In this document: one piece after another, positions 10,392 through 12,814 of the stretch
Position numbering within the stretch: position 1 is the stretch's first letter
Layout: every line of letters starts with the position of its first letter
Assembly (NCBI GenBank): GCA_002339725.1
Contig: DDKN01000019.1
Location: 1-12,814 of the forward strand
Direction: 5' to 3'
Origin: Thiobacillus sp. UBA2597
Lineage (GTDB): Bacteria > Pseudomonadota > Gammaproteobacteria > Burkholderiales > Thiobacillaceae
DNA length: 12,814 nt
The notes under the pieces: model-generated
Database searches by the model: none
What the model was told of the DNA's origin: nothing
Seen by the model: only the letters and a program-made list of their open reading frames with translations
Program-made: the position numbers and the translations under genes

Positions 10392-11399
10392 TCATTTCCA
10401 TGGCCGGTAATAGGCGCCCAGCGTGTGCATGCTGCCTTCGGACACGCGGTCGAGCTGGCTGTGCCAGGCGGGCTCGACACGATACGCTTCCGCGTCGCGC
10501 TTGACCGCATCGATCGCCGCGCGCCAGACGCCGGTGACCTGGGCGACATAGGCCGGGCTGCGCTGGCGGCCCTCGATCTTGATCGCGGCGATGCCAAGCC
10601 GCGCCATCTCGGGCAAGAGCGCCAGGGTGTTGAGGCTGGTCGGCTCTTCCAGCGCGTAGTAGGTCTCGCCCTGCACCTCGAAGCGGCCCTTGCACAAGGT
10701 GGGGTAACCCGCCTTCTCGTCGTCGGCGTAGCGGTCGATCAGCACGCCGTTCAGGCGTGACTCCATGCCCTTGGGCGTCTGCTGCCAGCGCACCGCATGG
10801 GCCGGCGAGCACACCCCGCAGGTGTTGGGCGAATCGCCGGTGGCGTAGGAAGAGAGCAGGCAGCGCCCCTCGACCATGACGCAAAGGCCGCCGAAGCCGA
10901 ACAGCTCCAGCTCGACCTCGGTGTTACTCGCCACCGTCTCGACCTGGGCCAGCGACAGCACCCGCGGCAGCACGGCGCGCTGGATGTTGAAGCGCTCGCG
11001 GTAGAAGTTGATCGCCTCGTAGCTGGTGGCCGAGCCCTGCACCGAGAGATGCAGGCGCAGGTCGGGGTGGCGTTTCACGGCATAGGCCATGAGCCCGGGG
11101 TCGGCCAGGATCACCGCGTCCAGCTTGAGCTCGGCCGCGCGGTCCACCGCCTGCTGCCAGCGCGCCACCTCGCCCGGCTGGGGATAGGTGTTGAGCGCGA
11201 GCAGCACCTTGCGCCCTTTGCCGTGGGCATAGTCGACGCCGGCCGCGATGGCGGCATCGTCGAAATTGAGGCCGCTGAAATTGCGGGCGTTGGTGTTGTT
11301 CTTGAAACCGAGATAGACGCCGTCGGCGCCGCCGTCGACCGCGGCCTTGAGCGCCGGCAGGCTGCCGGCCGGGCAGATCAGTTCAAGCAGGGCAGGCAT
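10392..11399 (-). CDS. ubiU: UbiU, Fe-S U32-peptidase-family protein of anaerobic ubiquinone synthesis
   Basis: A 335-residue U32-family protein with the conserved N-terminus LLELICPAGSLPALKAAVD and the DGVYLGF...NARNFSGLNF region (residues 26-46). The cysteines known to bind 4Fe-4S in E. coli UbiU (169, 176, 193, 232) are matched with a constant offset of four: Cys173, Cys180 (LCVMVEGRC), Cys197 (GVCSPAH) and Cys236 (PTLCKGRF). Cys194 is extra. UbiU and UbiV form the oxygen-independent hydroxylase used in anaerobic ubiquinone synthesis. The ATG at 11399 lies inside the 3' end of the upstream radical SAM gene (17-base overlap), so translation is probably coupled. The gene ends at the short-period repeat before ubiV. 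Confidence 0.95.
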   Translation of the reverse strand: MPALLELICPAGSLPALKAAVDGGADGVYLGFKNNTNARNFSGLNFDDAAIAAGVDYAHGKGRKVLLALNTYPQPGEVARWQQAVDRAAELKLDAVILADPGLMAYAVKRHPDLRLHLSVQGSATSYEAINFYRERFNIQRAVLPRVLSLAQVETVASNTEVELELFGFGGLCVMVEGRCLLSSYATGDSPNTCGVCSPAHAVRWQQTPKGMESRLNGVLIDRYADDEKAGYPTLCKGRFEVQGETYYALEEPTSLNTLALLPEMARLGIAAIKIEGRQRSPAYVAQVTGVWRAAIDAVKRDAEAYRVEPAWHSQLDRVSEGSMHTLGAYYRPWK

Positions 11400-12405
11400 G
11401 GGAAACCTCTTGCATGCTGGCCGCCGCCGCGCCCTGCCGGCTGCCGCGGCGTTCGAGTTCGGCGACGATGGCGTTGACCACCGGCCACTTGCTGGCGCAC
11501 CAGCGCGGCGTCAGCAGCAACCGGGCCGGCGCGGTACCGGTGAGGCGGTGGTAGACCACGTCCCAGGGCGTGCGCTCGATCAGGTCGGCGGCGGCGCGCA
11601 CGTAATCGTCGAGCTTGAGCGGCGTGTATTCGCCGCGCCGCCATTCGTTGGCCAGCTGGGTGCCCTTCACCACGTGCAGGGGGTGCAGCTTGAGGCCGTC
11701 GGTGCCGATGTCGAGCACGATATCCAAGCTCCGCTGGTAATGCCGGTCGTCTTCGCCGGGCAGGCCCAGGATCAGGTGGGTGCAGACCGGGATGCCGCGC
11801 GCGCGCGCCGCCCGGCAGGTATCGATGTATTCCTTGAGGCCATGGCCGCGATTGACCCGGGCCAGGCTCTCATCGAAGGCTGACTGTAAGCCCAACTCCA
11901 GAATGACTTCAAGACCTTCTTGTCGATAATTGGCCAACAAATCGAGCACCGCCGGCGGCACGCAATCGGGCCGGGTGCCGACCGACAGCCCGATCATGCC
12001 GGGCACGGCCAGGGCCTGGTCGTACAGGGCCTTGAGCTGTTCGACGTCGGCATAGGTGTTGGTATAGGCCTGGAAATAGGCCAGGTATTTGCGGGCGCGG
12101 GTGCGCCGGGCGATGCCCGCGCGGCCGGCGTCGAGCTGCTCTTCCAGCGGCCGGGCCGGCCGGCCGCGCCGCTGGGACAATACCTGGGGCAACATCTGGG
12201 GCGGCACCGCGCTGCCGCAGCCCTCCCCGGCCGGGGCGTTGGGGCTGAACGAGGCGTTGTTGCAGAAGGTGCAGCCGCCGATGCCCTTGGCGCCGTCGCG
12301 GTTGGGACAGGTGAAGCCGGCGTCGAGCGCGATCTTGTGCACCCGCTCGCCATGCTTGGCGAGCAGCCATTGACCGAAGGTATTCACTACGTCGGATAGG
12401 GCCAC
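11383..12405 (-). CDS. YhcC-type (TIGR01212 family) radical SAM protein
   Basis: A 340-residue radical SAM protein starting with GTG at 12405, 2 bases after the stop of the preceding gene. The cluster motif CPNRDGAKGIGGCTFC (Cys33, Cys45, Cys48) is the extended CxnCxxC form of the YhcC family, followed by AYFQAYTNTYADVEQLK, SVGTRPDCVP, ELGLQSAFDESL and HLILGLPGED. The C-terminal part includes LKLHPLHVVKGT. The substrate is unknown; relatives act on RNA or are uncharacterised. An insertion of about 27 residues (about 60-86, including a Cys and many Pro/Arg/Gln) separates the cysteine motif from the usual EQLDAG helix, making this protein longer than E. coli YhcC (about 309 residues). It overlaps ubiU by 17 bases, pointing to co-expression with the anaerobic ubiquinone genes. 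Confidence 0.9.
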   Translation of the reverse strand: MALSDVVNTFGQWLLAKHGERVHKIALDAGFTCPNRDGAKGIGGCTFCNNASFSPNAPAGEGCGSAVPPQMLPQVLSQRRGRPARPLEEQLDAGRAGIARRTRARKYLAYFQAYTNTYADVEQLKALYDQALAVPGMIGLSVGTRPDCVPPAVLDLLANYRQEGLEVILELGLQSAFDESLARVNRGHGLKEYIDTCRAARARGIPVCTHLILGLPGEDDRHYQRSLDIVLDIGTDGLKLHPLHVVKGTQLANEWRRGEYTPLKLDDYVRAAADLIERTPWDVVYHRLTGTAPARLLLTPRWCASKWPVVNAIVAELERRGSRQGAAAASMQEVSHACPA

Positions 12406-12407
12406 GA

Positions 12408-12814
12408 CTAATCTCTAAATAACCAGACCACGAAAACGACGACGAACCAGAGCAAGGCGACCAGGGCCGGGATGCCGGAACATTTGTAGCCTAGCAGCGG
12501 CAGCCAGGCGGCGCTGAGGAAGAGCAGCGCACGCAGGCCGGACCCGCGGCCCAGGGTCGCGCGCGAGCGGACATGCCAGTCGGTGGCGACGCCGGGACGG
12601 AGGAAGACCGGGGCCAGCTGGCTGGCGGCGCCGACCACCAGGGGAAAGAGGAAGCCGGGCAAGAGGATGGTCAGCGGCCCGATCGCCTCGCGCCCGCTCA
12701 GGCTGCCGGCGATGGCGCTGACAAGCCCGAGGGCGGCGGCGGCCAGCACCGGCGCGGCACCGTGCCAGGCGAAGATGCGCGCGCGATAGGCCTGCCACCA
12801 GGCGGCCAGCATGC
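12408..12814 (-). CDS. NnrS-like membrane protein, C-terminal part (cut by window edge)
   Basis: At least 134 residues remain, open to the end of the window. An ATG occurs at 12812, but the 5' part probably lies outside. Four hydrophobic segments are visible, around APVLAAAALGLVSAIAG, LTILLPGFLFPLVVGAASQL, LRALLFLSAAWLPLLGY and LVALLWFVVVFVVWLF. The segment GFLFPLVVGAASQLAPVF lines up with GYLGQVMVGSLLQMLPVV of the NnrS-like protein (7 of 18 identical), and the layout before and after it resembles that protein's last third (FWRFAM...GFAVSVVAGMLYKIVPFL). It is therefore likely the end of a second, diverged paralogue, but this rests on comparison by eye. Its stop precedes the radical SAM start by 2 bases, so it probably heads or extends the ubi operon. 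Confidence 0.6.
   Translation of the reverse strand, partial: MLAAWWQAYRARIFAWHGAAPVLAAAALGLVSAIAGSLSGREAIGPLTILLPGFLFPLVVGAASQLAPVFLRPGVATDWHVRSRATLGRGSGLRALLFLSAAWLPLLGYKCSGIPALVALLWFVVVFVVWLFRD

Noticed and set aside
9152..10504. A 450-codon open frame on the + strand opposite ubiT and ubiV
   Set aside because: Antisense shadow; the - strand frames carry the UbiT and UbiV motifs with correct cysteines.

Overview
The window looks like a stretch of betaproteobacterial chromosome. This is inferred from the high GC and codon use of positions 3500-12814, and from the gene set: mutL, a divergent hemerythrin/DUF2249/NnrS-like module, ubiUVT and a YhcC-type radical SAM protein. Those genes suggest a facultative anaerobe, probably a denitrifier or at least exposed to nitric oxide. 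No rRNA, tRNA, CRISPR array or integrase gene is visible.

Region 1 (1-2480) is part of an integron gene-cassette array read on the + strand. Four attC recombination sites (52-132, 948-1037, 1352-1432, 2022-2085) each run from an RYYYAAC core to a GTTRRRY core. They separate short, lower-GC, single-gene cassettes: the tail of an upstream cassette gene (1-57), an abortive-infection (Abi_C-type) protein, a small membrane protein, a SLATT-like two-transmembrane protein, and a coiled-coil/one-transmembrane protein. At least two are likely antiphage effectors. The integrase would be expected to the left of the window, if it exists.

Region 2 (2400-3980) is a scarred junction. The last cassette gene runs into a short repeat that recurs at 3077-3096. 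Between the two copies lies an unrecognised 92-residue protein very rich in Cys, Trp and other aromatics. After the second copy come the last 17 codons of a destroyed hicA toxin gene, an intact hicB antitoxin gene, and, on the - strand, an S24/LexA-like protein without a DNA-binding domain. REP-like palindromes flank the S24-like gene.

Region 3 (3527-5841, - strand) holds mutL, with the S24-like gene downstream of it. The MutL carries the endonuclease-type metal motif. Its inter-domain linker appears to be built partly from palindromic repeats of the kind normally found between genes.

Region 4 (6006-8726) is a divergent unit around an FNR/DNR-type box (6664-6677). Leftward is an FmdE-like protein. 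Rightward is a tightly packed set of hemerythrin, DUF2249 protein and NnrS-like membrane protein, whose best start is an ATC codon. Together they look like an anaerobic, nitric-oxide-responsive set.

Region 5 (8912-12814, - strand) reads, in order of transcription: the C-terminal part of a second NnrS-like membrane protein (cut by the window edge), a YhcC-type radical SAM protein, ubiU, ubiV and ubiT. UbiU and UbiV (Fe-S proteins) with UbiT (lipid-binding) make ubiquinone without oxygen, which fits the anaerobic theme of region 4. Palindromic repeats sit between the convergent ends of regions 4 and 5.
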